A stretch of 64,000 nucleotides of DNA from Tachypleus tridentatus (lineage: Eukaryota > Arthropoda > Merostomata > Xiphosura > Limulidae): the NCBI RefSeq assembly GCF_004210375.1, contig NC_134837.1:158761310-158825309 (forward strand), given 5' to 3'. The translations under genes were made by a program, and so were the position numbers. Within the stretch, counting starts at the first letter, position 1; every line of letters begins with the position of its first letter. Shown here piece after piece: positions 35,471 to 49,290 of this stretch. Below the pieces are notes generated by a model. The model had not been told where the DNA came from, did no database searches, and saw only the letters and a list, made by a program, of their open reading frames with translations.

Positions 35471-37935
35471 TACGTTTTTATAAAATTGATTTTAAACGAT
35501 TTTGCTAGGCACTTTTATTTTAGTTTCAGTTATTAAATATTTGATAAAATTAAATTTTTATAACAAATGATCCGTGAATATAAAATAGTAATTTATAGTA
35601 TTAATCTTTACCAACTCTAAAAATACGCACTAGTTACTGTTAATAGATGCAAAAAAGGTATGTTCCAGCCAAGTTTGCAACAGATCAAGACTTTAACAGG
35701 TTTTCCGTAAATTAAAAATATGATAAGAACAATGGTAAAATTTTTACAACAGTAACTTTCCTGGTGTGTCGCGGAATTGTTTATTGAAAAAAAAGAAATG
35801 GTTAAGTTGGAAAGTTTTAATCTTTCATGTTATAAACATAAGCAAAAATATTCCCACTCACAAGCTTTTATTAGATATATTCAGGTTTGAACATTTGTCT
35901 AGTGTGTATGACTAAGTCGGTGTTTACTTCCTATGTATACCTACAAATGCATTCTTCTCTTTGCCACAAATACTTGGGTCAGGTTTCAGCGGTATTTGTT
36001 TGTTTTTTACTTGATGCATTATTATCTCGGAAGATACTTGACAGCTCATGGATATTCTTCCGATTGTTTTTTTTTTTGTTCATATTTTTGGTTCTCGCTC
36101 CGTTTTGTTGAAGCATGGTTTGTCCATGGATAAATTAAATGTATTATTTCTAGAAGTAGAAAAGAAATTTGAAAACGAGACACTTATGTGAATATATTGC
36201 AAGATAGTAAGCCTAATTAAATGCCACACATTTTTGTTAGACATGTTTAAATTAGCATTAAAATATCTTGATTTAAACTCATTTGCAATTGATATTTTTG
36301 TTTACAGCCAATGTTAAATTTTCCGCGAAGTCATAAAAAATACAGAAACGAGAGTTATACATTTTGTGCTACAAACAGTTGCGCACTTGGCGGCCATTTT
36401 GTTGTCTTGCTTTTCAAAGATGATTACTCTTGCGTTTTTAACTACAAAATAATCGAGTAAAATGAATCCCACGAATAAGATATAGGGCTTAAGAAAATAT
36501 CTTCTTGCCTAAAATACAACAATCAAAACATTTACTAAATATATTATTCTTAGAGGGCTGCATTTTCTAAAATAAAAACAATCTTTAGAAGATTGTCTAC
36601 TTTTTCCCACAGATCTTTGTGTCCTTTTAATAAATATTTTTGGCGGATTGAAGATGGTTTACTGTCTTGTTTATTTCCATCACATTTCATAAGAGCAGAA
36701 ATTTACATATAAAACTTGTATATTCCCTGTTAACTATATTTTTCTCTATAGAAATATAATTTGCTTATATTATCCTGTTTCTTTGATCACACTCCATGGA
36801 AACTTTCTGAAACTGACATTTGTAACCGTTATATGTATCAAAATTGTAACTATATGGGTAGAGAATGATACAAAACACAGTTGGGAAAGTTCAAAGGAAA
36901 CGAGAAGCATTACCCAGAGGCTCTGTGTGTGAGTTTCAAAGCAAACCAACATTGGTTTCTATGCTTTTTGCACTACAGGGAATTAAACCCTAGATTTTAG
37001 AACTGCAAATCCATAGAATTAGTGTTCTTCCATCGGGAGACTTCTGTGAGATGAGTAACTTTAAAAAAGAAGTGTTAATTACTTTAAAATTGTGTGATTT
37101 TAAAACGATCTGTGATTAGAATTTCATATAATTCGACAATGAATAAGAACTATTCAACTGTATTATTCTTACGAAAACTTGAGCTAGAAAGTGATAATCT
37201 ACTTTGTTTGGTTTAACCAATAGTTATTTATGTGCATACAATTTCACTCTGTAGTTTTATTGCTTTAAATCAGTCGTCTTTAACCCGAATGACAAAATGT
37301 GATCCACTTTTACTCTTAAATGAAGTTCTAGTAAATATTTTAGAATGATAGTTTGATCAAATTTTAGCGGTTTTTAGTGAATAATTTTGCACATGTGGAT
37401 TATACTTATATCAAATATGACACTTATTTATAGGTTATATAGATATAACAGTTTACCAAATATGAAAAAAAGAACGGCAAAAGATGTGTTTTTATCAAAT
37501 ACAATTTCCGTACTTTCGATGAGAAAAAAAAGAAAAAGAAATTGAATCAAAATTGGATATTTTATACTCGTGTATTTCTTAATGGATTGCCTTGAAATTT
37601 GGTATGTGAAGTAAGGGTCTAGTAGCACATATCCACTGAAAGTACATGATAATTTCAATCACCACAGTTAATAATCCTCCTGTTAATAACACAGTGTTCT
37701 GCAGTGTGTTTTGGCTGCACGACACATTAACTTTTGTCTTGATGACAGTTTGATAAAATAAAACTTGTACTTTCAACATTCTGAAATAGTTCAATAAAAA
37801 TCATGAATTAGAAACATTTTATATAGAAGTCATATCTTGTTAAGTATATGTTACGAAATACAATGCATTTCCAATTGAGAATTACATTTTATTTACAGTC
37901 GATTTTAGCAAATCAGCTTAAATGCTAGAGAAAAC
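35471..37935. other. intergenic spacer
   Basis: AT-rich with no exon recognised. At 36955-37045 there is a minus-strand remnant of the tRNA-Val-like SINE (GGGAATTAAACCCTAGATTT, AACTGCAAATCCATAGA). Short frames near 35887-36133 have no domain. Confidence 0.5.
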
Positions 37936-38430
37936 GGCACGGCATGGCCAGGTGGGTTAAGGCATTCGACTCGTAATCCGAGGTTCGCGGGTTCGAATCC
38001 CGGTCGCACCAAACATGCTCGCCCTTTCAGCCGTGGGGGCGTTATGTGACGGTCAATCCCACTATTCGTTGGTAAAAGAGTAGCTCAAGAGTTAGCAGTG
38101 GGTGGTGATGACTAGCTGCCTTCCCTCTAGTCCAGGGGTTCTTAACCAGGGGTACCCGCACCCCTAGGGGGTGCGAAGATGATTCCCAAGGGGTGCGAGG
38201 ATGCCCATGAATAATTAAAGCAAATCTATATTTTTACATAAGAGTATGCTTTATATTTTTAGCTTTTTTTATATTTAAGTTTCCAGGGGGTGCGAGAAAT
38301 GATTACTGATTTGAAAGGGGTGCAAACACTGAAAAAGGTTAAGAACCACTGCTCTTGTCTTACACTGCTTAATTAAGGACACCTAGTGCATATAGCCCTT
38401 GAGGAGCTTTGCGTGAAATTCAAAAACAAA
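37936..38430 (+). mobile_element. tRNA-derived SINE split by a hAT MITE
   Basis: The SINE head and body run from GGCACGGCATGGCC to CCTTCCCTCTAGTC at 38132, and the body resumes at CTCTTGTCTTACACTGC (38352) through TTTGCGTGAAATTC. The 219 bp between are a separate element (38133-38351). The SINE was therefore in place first. Confidence 0.93.
38133..38351. mobile_element. non-autonomous hAT element (MITE), 219 bp
   Basis: Terminal inverted repeats CAGGGGTTCTTAACC and GGTTAAGAACCACTG match with one difference. The 8-bp target duplication CTCTAGTC (38125-38132) and CTCTTGTC (38352-38359) has one difference. CAGNGGTTCTTAACC is a classic hAT terminus. Internal GGGGTGCGA motifs repeat near both ends. 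It has no coding capacity. Confidence 0.93.
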
Positions 38431-38549
38431 CTAATAAATTTAGTTAACTAATATTTTTCTTTCATTCCACAAAGCATTTTAAGCAACATAATTAAACTAT
38501 ATAGTTTAAGTAAGTGTCATAATTTTTTGGAAAGTGGTACAAAAGTTAT

Positions 38550-38665
38550 GATCTTGTTTGCAACTAAGTGTAAAGCTACACAATGAGCTATCTGTGCTCT
38601 ATCCACCATGGGTATAGAAACCTCAGTTTCTATTATTGTAAATACTGCTGTAGAACTTGGGTGGC
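38550..38665 (-). mobile_element. remnant of a tRNA-Val-like SINE
   Basis: GTGTAAAGCTACACAATGAG, CTATCTGTGCTCT, CCACCATGGGTATAGAAACC and TTGTAAATACTG follow the order seen in other old copies (44870-44990, 54545-54640). Confidence 0.6.
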
Positions 38666-41412
38666 TGCAAAGTGCAAACCTTCAATACGCTATTGTTAGT
38701 TGTGAATAACTTTGTTTTTACAAAAGAAGTTTGCCATTAATAGAACAAATGATCACATTAAAAATATATATAATTTGAGCTTATTCTGCCAATGTTCTTT
38801 GCCCTCAAAATCAAGGTTTTTAAATTTATAGCAATGACTCTGTAATAAGCTTCCATTGTTACATTTCTAACATAGGAAAAACATACTAAGTGTTAGGGAT
38901 ACAGCAACTACGGAGCTACTTGTACAAATACCAATAATTAATAAATACTCTTAGTTTCTTTGTTAACTAGATAAAATTAAATTATTCAGGTATTTACAAT
39001 AAAAAAATAACAAGTTTAAAGCTTCACATTTCTTTTTTTTTCTCTCACTATCAAAATACATTAAGCAGTGAGCAAGATACACTATTTAATTCTACTCTCA
39101 ATATTACTGTTTGCATTAGTTTAAAAATCCACATCCAATATACTTTTGGATTTAACATTGTAAAAAAACAAAAAACATTTAAAGTTAGAAACAAGTGTGC
39201 TTTATAGTTAAGAAAAATTAACTTTGGTACCAACAGTTGCAGGGACTTGAAATGTGAAGCAGCAGTTTTGTAACAAAAGTTAGTGATTATATTACTGCAA
39301 ATTATTCTTTGCAATAGGTAGTACTATGAATAATACAGAAATGAATATTAGCCCAGTCAAATATCTAATAAAACCTACATATAATTCAGGAAGCTACACA
39401 AAAAATATTCAAAGTTCCTGTTTGAAACTAAAGTGTAGAAACCTTTAGTTCAGCTAAAAGATTTACTCGATTTAGCTATTTTAAATGACTTTGGTATTTC
39501 CATAAAATTAGGTTTTTTTGTGTAATAAATTATTAGAAAATATAGTATACATCAACAAAGAATTATTTATTTAATCATTTTAACATGTTCCAAAATTTGG
39601 TAAATCAACTGACTTTAAGGGTTGCTGAACTTGTGTGTATATAGATACATATTATAGTGTTTCTATAACTCACACAATCATCAGTACGTATTTAGAGAAA
39701 CATTCTATAGGACAGGGGTAGAAACTTTCTCCATAAACTTAATAGTTCTCCACCCTTGGAAGGTTGGTTTCCAAACACAAAGGTTTCATTTCCAGATTTC
39801 CATTTTTGGTATGCAAAGTTAAGTACCCTTAAAAATGGACCATGATAAATATACTTGGATAAACTAACTCTTGAGGGATATACAACCAGACCATGTTCAT
39901 AAAGTACAATGCGTTTGGCATTTCAATGTCCCTCTCTACACATTAGTCACCAAAAAATATTAAAGAAAACCTCTATTTATTTGTAAAATGATTCTGATAA
40001 TATTAAAACAAAACATGAAACTTTATACCTGTACTTTCCTGATGGAAACTTTTGAAATGTAGGGTTAACCCCAATCCAAATACCAAAACAAGATGTATTC
40101 TCATTTCAAGTTCTTATAATGAAAACCTTAATTTTTTTACAACAAACCAATCAATTTCTATCTTTAAATAATGGAATAAAAAATTTAGGAAAAGTCAGAA
40201 GAAAATGGTTGTCCTAAGAAGCACCTGAAAATATGTAACTGTGTTTTGAAGAAATAAAATCTAAAAACTCAATTTGTCTTTCAAATTTCCAGGGTCCAAA
40301 ACAAATGTCTGAAAGTCACAACAAGTGATGAAAAACAAAGTACTACATTGTATTAAGAAAAGTACTTTTCTCAAAAGACATTAAAGCTAAACAATTCACA
40401 CAACTTTTTTATACCTTTTTTATTCATTGATTTCTGGAAAATATTTGTTTTACTAAATGGATAAACGTATTCAATATTTTTTTGTAATTAATTAATTAAG
40501 AACTATTTGCAGTTAAAAGATTTCATCTTTCTAGCATTTTAAAGTACCAACTCTAATTTCTATCACATTCTGAGTAACTGGAAATTACAAACAAAACACA
40601 GCTGTAGCAAAACCAAGAAAAAACTTGTACAGTAGTTTTTTAGACAAGATGAACAAAAGAAATGTTTGCAGCAAAAACAACTAACAATAATTGTGAAAAT
40701 CAGTTTTCAAATTACCAAGCTGTACATACTTTTGAGAACTTTAATGGACTGCATCTACCTGTTAAACAAAAAGAGAATGATATTTTGGCTTTTACAGTAT
40801 GACATACTTTCAAACTTGAATTGCACCTCAACATAAAAGCTGAAATTTTGTCTCCTTTCCATTGACTAGGCATTGGTCCATTAACATTCTCAAACCTATT
40901 ACATATACTCTACCTAATGTTCTTCTAGAACAATACAAACTTCTGATTTGAACAACTCTAATCAATGAAATGGAATAAAAATAAACAAGTCATATCCAGT
41001 CTGTATTTAAAAAGTTGCATGGCATTACAAAATACAATGACATTAAACACTTGTACAGATAATGTATGTTACTTTTTTCTTGCTTGCCATATTACAGTTT
41101 CATAAAAAAACACTGCTTGTGCAGTATTTTGCTTAAAATTATGCACATGTTGCATTTAGTTTTTCTTAAGTCACTGTTATAAAATGTGGGACTGAACAAA
41201 CCTGAGAAAATAAGATAACATTAATAAATGAAAAGAAGTTTCAAGTGCAATGAAAATAAATGTTCAGATAATTTGTCTGTCCTGCAGAAATTCAACACTT
41301 TGAAAGCACACAGAAGTATCCACAGAAACTGTTTAGAACGAATAAAGTTCTGCTTGTAAAGGAATCCAACAAGAGCCACGATCAGGATAGACACATCCTA
41401 CTGGTAAAAAAT
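38666..41412 (-). other. spacer, possibly KDELR 3' UTR
   Basis: There is almost no SINE in this 2.7 kb, unlike the rest of the window, and no coding exon. A minus-strand AATAAA (TTTATT on +) at 40419-40424 would give a 3' UTR of about 1 kb for KDELR. Where the transcript really ends cannot be told. Confidence 0.35.
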
Positions 41413-44400
41413 CTAAGCTGGTAACTTCAATGCTTTTCCTTTTATTACTGAAAAAGATAAAGGAACACAATTGATGCTGAATTGGTCTGATAATAAACTA
41501 AAAGTTGTATACCATACAATCTTCCAAATGTTTGTGGGTAAAACAAATGCTAAAGCAATTTGCAAATGTAAAAGATTTCTATACATTTATGTATACATGT
41601 TTTGTCAGTTTAGAAAACAATAAATTTAAAGTTATTTTGAATGGATCATGAATGGTATATTAATTTCCATTAAATTTTCTTTTAATGTGATGCATATCTC
41701 ACGTCGGCAAAATTTCACAACATATATTGCAAATTTCTGTGGAATTTGAACACTGAATTAGGGCATTTAGTACTAAAATAAAACAAAAATACATTCAAGG
41801 GTGATTTAATTTTTTGAGGAATAAATACTCAAACTTTTACGATTGTTTGAAAATTGCAACTTCAACTACCTTTTTACAGAAAGTTGCACCTTTTTCCAAA
41901 CCACCTTTATTTCCTTGTTTTTCTGCTTTTTCCTTTATCAAAATAAATGCAAATAAATGATAATGCTTATGGTTTTGTTGGGTTTTTTTTTTGCATGAAT
42001 GTTGACCTTCAAGCAAGTACAGATTTCATAATGAAACGCCTGCTTGCCTTTCCTTCCTTTTCTGTTTGTTTTAGCTGACCTTGCATTTTATTTCCTTCTC
42101 ATCAAGGAAGTCTTTGATGAAGTTTCCATCCTTTATCATCTCATATCTTTCTTATAGAATATTAGTGGAATATGGTAGAATTTCATTAGGTTCAAGAAGA
42201 CCCCAAATTTACATCTGTTACATTAAACATCTCTGTTTAACTAATATCATACTAATGATGTATCTACTCCTAGTCCAAGACAAATATTTCTATTTAACAG
42301 CTTCAATATATAAGCAGTTGCAAAATTCATAACCTACAATGGTTAAACCATATAAAGTAACAGTTAGAAATTATCCGTTACTGTGCTGTTCCTCAGTATT
42401 ATCTCAACAATCACACAGAACTACCCAATTTTAAAATTAAAGGAGCAATTACTTCATGAATCCAAAATTAATAATTAACGAATGTATCTTTAATGTTAGA
42501 AAAATGCATCATATTTTTTAATAAAAAACCTGTTCAAAGCAATATGCTGAACCTTCTTAAAATTAAAATAATTTATTCTGAACATTCACTTTTATCATTA
42601 TTGTTTGAAACTATATCATTTAAAGTTTCCCTTTTTGTATAACAATTAGATAACCAAAACACTTAGCAAAACAACAACAAAAAACAAACAGTATTACAGT
42701 TAGGAGTAACAAGAATGGTACATTATTGATATGCATCTTGATCCATTTTCATCTACAAGGTAAACACTCACCTCTTGTAATATATAAATAAAAGAAGTCA
42801 CAGTATAGAACAGTCTGGACAACTCCGGCCACTATAGCAATAAGATCATAGAATCCTTCAAAATAGTATCTATAGACCCAATTAAGAATGTAGAGTGCAC
42901 GGTAAGAACCAAGACAAAATAAATAATGTGAAGTGATTGTTTCTGCTTCTCCTGTTTTCGAAACCATGAACAACTGAGGCAGAATAGCAACAGATTCAAG
43001 GTAAATGGAAATTGTCCACAGGACCTATGTGAAACAAGTCTGATTATTTTTGTTGGGAAGACTCAAAAATTCATAGAAACTACTTTTGAAACAAGAACAA
43101 ATTTAAGTACACATTATTGCCACGTATACAGACATTATGCATTGTTACCTTTAGCTTTTACAACAGTTCCAAAGAATATGATATTTTTAAAGAAGATGAC
43201 CTTAAGTCAGCAAGCTATATACAATGTAAATCAATGTGTTTCAAGTATATGCAATTCAATAAACTCAAAGTTACAAACATTATACTCTTTACAAAAAGTA
43301 ATTGTTTAAACAAACTAAGACACATTATACCTCAAGTGGAGTAAATTCATGATTAACCACAAGACCCAAAATGATAACAGGGATAAGAAGGAACTCTATG
43401 CGGAAAGTGTCGTGGTTACGATCATACGTAGCTTTGAATTTCACATACATCAAGTAGATGGTGGCAAATGATGTAGCAATGAAGAAAATTTTCATGGCAG
43501 AGTTATATACGGAGATAAAATTTGTAAACAGATCCAGGTATCGAGTAGTGTAGACAAGAGCAAACAAAATCTGGCTCTTTCCAGAAATACCTGAAAGAAA
43601 AAAAGAGAAAAAAAACAAAGTTTAAAGTCTTCATGGATATATATGTCAACCAAGGTTTCAAATACTAGTCTTTTGGCTACTGATTTCACTTATTTACTGA
43701 ACAAGACTTCAAATATTCATGCACTGATATTTCATAACACTTTGTGCGAGATAAAAAAACAACTGTTTCCTTCTGAAGATTACAAATCAAACTACTACAC
43801 AAAATGTTTGCAAATGTAAAAGCTTATTTAATTGGAATTTAGAAATCTGTAAAGAATGGTTCCACAGAGAAATGGTACATTAGTTGTTTTGTTTTTTTTT
43901 TTTATAAAGAAAACAAAATATGCATTTCATTTCCAGTGTCAAACACCACTCACACCAACTAGTTACTTTGTCTCTAATATTTTGGATCAATCTCACCACG
44001 ACCAGATTCTTTATTACCTGCAAGATTTATCAAGATCTGATTTTGTTTAATAATATCACATATGTAATAAACAGCTTTAACAACCATCTTATTACCATTA
44101 TCTTTACTGACATAACAAGCAAAAGAATTTTCCAACAATCAAGCCAACTTAAATGACTTGACGATAAATTACTTTTCTGCTGTATATCAAAAGCCAGAAA
44201 AAAAACAAAAAACAGACACTCAAGTTTAGTATGTTCATCAAAAACTACTCTGAATGCATTCCTTACATGCAAGAAGCCAACAGTGTCTGCTACCAGCCTT
44301 TAAAATAAAGACTAAGTTTAACAAATTTCTAGATAAAATGCCCGAAATATTAATTTTAACAAAATGTTTCATGCAAAGGCACTATTATAATTAAGTCCTA

Positions 44401-47400
44401 TAGAACTTAATATGGGTGTACATTTCAAACTTAATTTTGTTTTGAATTTCACACAAAGATACACAAGGGCTATTTGCACTCAAACTTAGTTCCCACATCC
44501 TGCTTAACAACTGAATAGAATGGCTAGGGCTCAACACATTGTACACAGCAAATCAACAGCATCCAAAACTCAACCTCCAAGAACTGACATCCATGCAGGG
44601 TCCAGGAGAGCAAATCATAACTTCACTTAAAGTTCAACTGAACTGAGTGAGAAATCACAACACCAATCTGTGAATGGGGCACATATGAGAAGAGTGAAAT
44701 AACATACATATATATTCCACTCAAATCAAACTGGCTGGATCCAGCTCAAAATGCAGTAACATCCTTTTCATAACATTGAGTATTAGTGCATAAAAAATCA
44801 CTGAAACCAACAAGTGCAACTAGGTATGCCATGTGTGTGGGTTCAAAAAAAAAAAAAGAGAGATTGACTATTTGATGGTTAACACAAAGCTACACAATGA
44901 GCTTACTGTGCTCTGCTCACCAAAGGTACTAAAGCCTGGTTTATAACACTGTAAACCTTCAGACATACTGCAATGCCACTTATAGATGCTAGAAAGGTAA
45001 CAAACATGAGTGGCATATGTATGAGATGTGGTGTTTTGAAGAAAAAATGTAATTAACCTACTTTATGACATACCACTAAGATGAATTACAAGTAATCCTA
45101 AAATAACACTCATGTTAAGTCTAAAGTTTTAGAACAAAAGATAAAACTAAGCTCTAATTTCAAACCTGAACATGACTATGAGTATTCACCAATCTAACTA
45201 TGTTACTGAACCCAAATAATTTCAAGTAATAAATTATACTAACAGTAAAAATATTCAAAACTTAACAGTATAATGCTTTATCTTTCAAGTCACCAGACCA
45301 TATTTTAAAATGTTTAGGTCCAAACTTAAGCTGAGATCTGATGAAAGTCAGCTCATTGGACAATCAATTTCCCAACAGAGTAAAGCGGAAGTTCCCCAAT
45401 CAAGAACCACTGCCTGAAGCCTGTGTAAATGTGCTGATACAAGATACAACCTCTAAAAAAGTGGTAACTTAGAGTTTTAAATTCATATTTCAAAATGAAG
45501 AACCATAAAGAAAAAGTAGAAATATTTGTAATGAAGTACCAAGCTCCATAACTGGGTAGAAATATAAAATAATTCCACTTTGAAATAAGTTACAATATCA
45601 CTATTGCATAATAAATAAGCAACTTCTCTTAATAAATTTATATTAAGGAAAAAACAAAACTTGAAGAGAACACAAAACTAAATGTCAGAACATGAGAACC
45701 AGTAGTAACAATTAGGTAGAACAGCACAGAGAGAGTCAAGTGGGCATGTGGCACTACTATTTCTGAAGGTTTGTCACAGAATAATTTACAACAAAGAATC
45801 AGTTAAACTCTGTGAATTGAGGGGTACATGGGAGTGAAGGACTTTTGACACATTAAAATATTTTTTGCAAATAGATGGCAGCACTAAGCAACAGCTTTAT
45901 AAGTGAGCAGAAGATTCATTGGTTAATCCACCAAGGATATAAATCAAGTGCTGCAAGTAAAATAATACAGCTTAATAATTGTGGAATTTGTGAAATTGTT
46001 TTAAATATCCTGTTGGTTCAACTTAAGGAGACATACACATTATGTGATACCAGAAAGTTTACTGTATGGCTTTGTTTATACAAATTTAAGGGCTAAAAAG
46101 AATTATAAATGGTTTAAAGTTTTGTTTGTGTGTTTTCAAACAGCATCTGCTTCTGTATCCAATGAAACCACCCAAACCAAAGAGAGCTATCCTTTGATTA
46201 ACTACTGATCCTTGCTGGCTCAGCCAATTTGAACAGACAACATTTAACATTTGCTTACTGGTTGTTTGTAAACGGCAGAAGAAAGTTTCAGCAATCATCT
46301 CAAATTTTTAAAGGCAATTTACAACTTGTAGGATTGAAGTTCCCTAAAAATAAACCATGCAAACTTAGTGTATTAATACCATAACCATTTTTCATTTGTT
46401 GTTTGGTATACTTATTTATTTTCAATTGTACCTTCACATTCACATACTTCCATGGATGAGAATATAATTCTCTGGGAAAATATTTTAAGAAATAAAAGTG
46501 TGTGAAAGTGCACTCTTTTATTTATGGCTTGAAAATAACAATAAATGAAGAATTACAGAAATATCTATATGGATAATAGTAATATCATAAACACTGCTAC
46601 AATGCAGCATGTATTTAATATGGTATAGACTTGACTCTGGTTTACAAACACATCTTTCCCAAAAGTACTTTAACAGCATGAGCACAACTAATAGAATTGC
46701 TACATGATTATCTACCATTACATTACTGATAAATCTAGCAACATGCTCTATTAAATATATATGTCAAAGTAAAAGATTTGCTTGTAAGCAAGCAAACCTT
46801 ACAGGTTACTTTTACATTATTACTCCTATAATAAGTTTTGTAAAAGCAGATGACATACTTATTAATATTCAACTTAGATGATTAATGAAACTTTTTACAT
46901 GCAATTTTAACATAATGTCAATATTTATGGAGAATTATAATACAACAAATATTTGTACAATTAGAGATGCCTGCTCGCTGACAAGTTTCTTAACAGCCAG
47001 GAACTTGTTTTGACATTTTTACATAGCAGAAACCGGCATATCATTCAATATTAAATGAAAAGTAAGCTTATACAAATATCTAATACAAAATATGCATCCC
47101 AAAACCTAACCAGGTATATATCTATAAACAGTTACCAAATGAAGTTTAAAATAGAATAAATGATTTACATTCATTTTTGAAATAAAAGTTGGAACTTGTT
47201 TGACTAACTGTGACAGACTACTGACAAATGTAAAATAATATATCCTTAAAAATTAACTACTCTATATTCTATAAAGTTCATAAAACTGTTAAGCAGACAA
47301 ATTTTAAATGAATATGATGCATACTTGAAAATTTTAAAACAAAATACAATAAATGTGGTGAAAGCATAATTTAAACAAATCTCTCTTACCACAAAATTTT

Positions 47401-48788
47401 CAAAAAATTGTGTAAAATATAATATACACCTTACCTCATCAACAATGCTAATTAACATCTTGGAATTCCAAATTTAAAGACAAATTACAGTTTCATTAAC
47501 ACATTCTCATGCAACTCATTCACAGACATCACCACCATTTCTCTACAGCAGGAATGAATGTTTACTCAGTTACATGCATTGTTAAACTCATCCATGTTTA
47601 ACTTTTAGGCTAATGTTGACAGAGATAACTGCAAAAATATTCATTCAACTACAAGTATATTTCATGAAAATAACAAGAATTCAGATTAGTAAAACCTTCC
47701 TTCCTTATTACAATACCCTGATTTACTAGTTGCAAGTTGTTCTGCTCTTTGACATCACTTTGGGTTTAGCACATTGTTGTGTACAATGGATGTTGCTGGC
47801 TGAAAGGAGGAAACTACTTCTTTATTAAAAAGATTCTGATTACTTGGCAAGTTTGACAAACAAATGACAAATGGCTTTTCATTACAAAAAATGTAAAGTA
47901 CATGGGATATAATAATCAGAATTACGAGTGTAATTTGATGGAAGTATCTTTAACAGTGCTGTGAAAGATAGGGATATTGATGTTCTGGTTCACTAGTCTC
48001 TTAAACCATTCAGGACCAAATTTGAAGCAGTGTGTTCAGTCTTGGTATCTTTACCTTAAGAAGGACATTGAATTCTTGGAAAGTATTCTGGGTAGGGCTA
48101 CTACTACAAGGATGACCCCTGGGATAAAAAGGTTGTCATACAATAACAGATTGAAATCTCTAAAATTTTCTCTTGAAAAATAAGAACTGGAGATACTTAA
48201 GGTGTTTAAGACCATTAATCCTTAAGGGAATTGCTAGTGCTAATGCATCATCTTTTAATGGTAGGACTTGAGATACAAATACAAATTTTTGCAGAAATAA
48301 TCTTTACTTCAGCCAAGAAAGTTTTATTTTTCTAACACTAACGGGATGGTTGATCTACAAAATGGTTTACCTTCATATCTAGCGGATATAATTAATTCAA
48401 AATAGTTAAAAATTTAACTTAAATGGAATTGGGATGCTTAATAAATATTTGGACGATAAGGACTAGCTTTGAGCGTTTTACTTTCAAAGTGTTATTTAGT
48501 TAATATGACCCACATGTCCTTTATTGTTCTGACCTTTCCGCATAATAAGCATGCCAAGTCTCAACCTATGCATCAAGCTACCCAACAAATAAGAAATTAA
48601 ATTTCTCCGTTTCAAGTTCGATAACCGGCGATTAGGCTTAATTAAAACACCACAATTTTTGACTAAGGACAACATAGTCTATTATAACACATCGTACCTG
48701 CACAAGACCTTGTTTTCCATATTTTCACCAACAATATTAGAATAGCCAAAAGATGAGATAAGTCTCCTGTAAGACGAAAAACATTCAT
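41413..48788 (-). CDS. KDELR: ER lumen protein-retaining receptor (KDEL receptor), four coding exons
   Basis: Seven-pass Golgi receptor that binds K/HDEL-tailed ER proteins at low pH and returns them to the ER in COPI vesicles. Coding exons, minus strand: 48788-48698, 43590-43331, 43024-42772, 41447-41413. All junctions are GT-AG and total 639 bp: 212 residues plus TAG, exactly the family length. The start is [16 protein letters not shown]. Conserved ligand-site residues fall at the known numbers: R5, R47, D50, E117, R159, Y162, W166, R169, D193. The hallmark [18 protein letters not shown] is at 139-156. The tail reads [11 protein letters not shown] against KGKKLSLPA in mammals, so K207 and the phosphorylatable S209 are replaced by A and K. 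Intron 1 is 5.1 kb. The exon-1 ATG fits every family member. There is one copy in the window; which vertebrate paralogue it resembles is not meaningful. Confidence 0.97.
44870..44990 (-). mobile_element. remnant of a tRNA-Val-like SINE, KDELR intron 1
   Basis: AACACAAAGCTACACAATGA, GTGCTCTGCTCACCAAAGG and CACTGTAAACCTTCAGACAT are in family order. A second fragment with a similar tail starts near 44445 (AATTTCACACAAAGATACAC). Confidence 0.6.
45000..47960. other. KDELR intron 1, no further feature recognised
   Basis: AT-rich intronic DNA. An open frame of 73 codons on + at 45875-46096 has no recognisable domain and no splice or transcription context, and is not called. Confidence 0.4.
47965..48510 (+). 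mobile_element. LINE fragment, C-terminal part of a CR1/Jockey-type reverse transcriptase
   Basis: The first frame (47977-48183) reads [36 protein letters not shown] and [11 protein letters not shown]. This is the post-palm thumb region found in non-LTR elements (consensus-like CVQxWSPxLKKDIDxLExVQRRATKxIPGL). Further pieces (SSFNGRT; FSN-like; [15 protein letters not shown]) follow in other frames up to ~48450. It is sense relative to + and antisense to KDELR, inside intron 1. The copy is 5'-truncated and frame-broken. Confidence 0.8.
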
Positions 48789-48846
48789 TATGAAACAGAC
48801 TAAATGAAATATTTTCTACAACAACTCAGTGAACTCTTCACTTAAC

Positions 48847-48854
48847 TGACGTGG
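48847..48854 (+). promoter_or_regulatory. UPRE-type element TGACGTGG upstream of KDELR
   Basis: Perfect match to the XBP1/ATF6 unfolded-protein-response element core TGACGTG(G/A), 59-66 bp upstream of the KDELR ATG on the opposite strand (such sites work in both orientations). KDEL receptor genes are known to be induced by ER stress. Whether it lies in the promoter or the 5' UTR depends on the unmapped start site. Confidence 0.5.
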
Positions 48855-49290
48855 CTAATGCATGTCAACTCCCACTGAGGGCATTATGAGGATATATAAG
48901 GGACCTTATTAGTATTTACAAAAATGTTGATGTAAATATTTCGTTTATAGTAAATCGCAGGTAGTCTAAATTATAAAATGAAAAAAAAACTTCACTTTTA
49001 GTTATAGAGGTATAAAAAGATATATTATATATATCATCATAAACAAAACTTAAAGTCATATTACCAGTGCATACGAAAAGTTAAAAACGTTTTCACTTGT
49101 GTGAAACACTAGAAAAAGAGAGAGAGAGGAGAAGATGATGAAGACAATGAAAAATAAATAAATAAAAAGAAGAAGAAGAAAATTCACATTTCACAGTTTG
49201 AAGCCGTAGATACAATATAAGGATGACGGTCAGAACAAAATATTAAGTACACAAGAGCAGCCCAAGAGTGTTGTTAATCGTATGTCTTTC

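Noticed and set aside
45875-46096. 73-codon ORF in KDELR intron 1
   Set aside because: No domain, no splice or transcription evidence, and average length for random AT-rich sequence.
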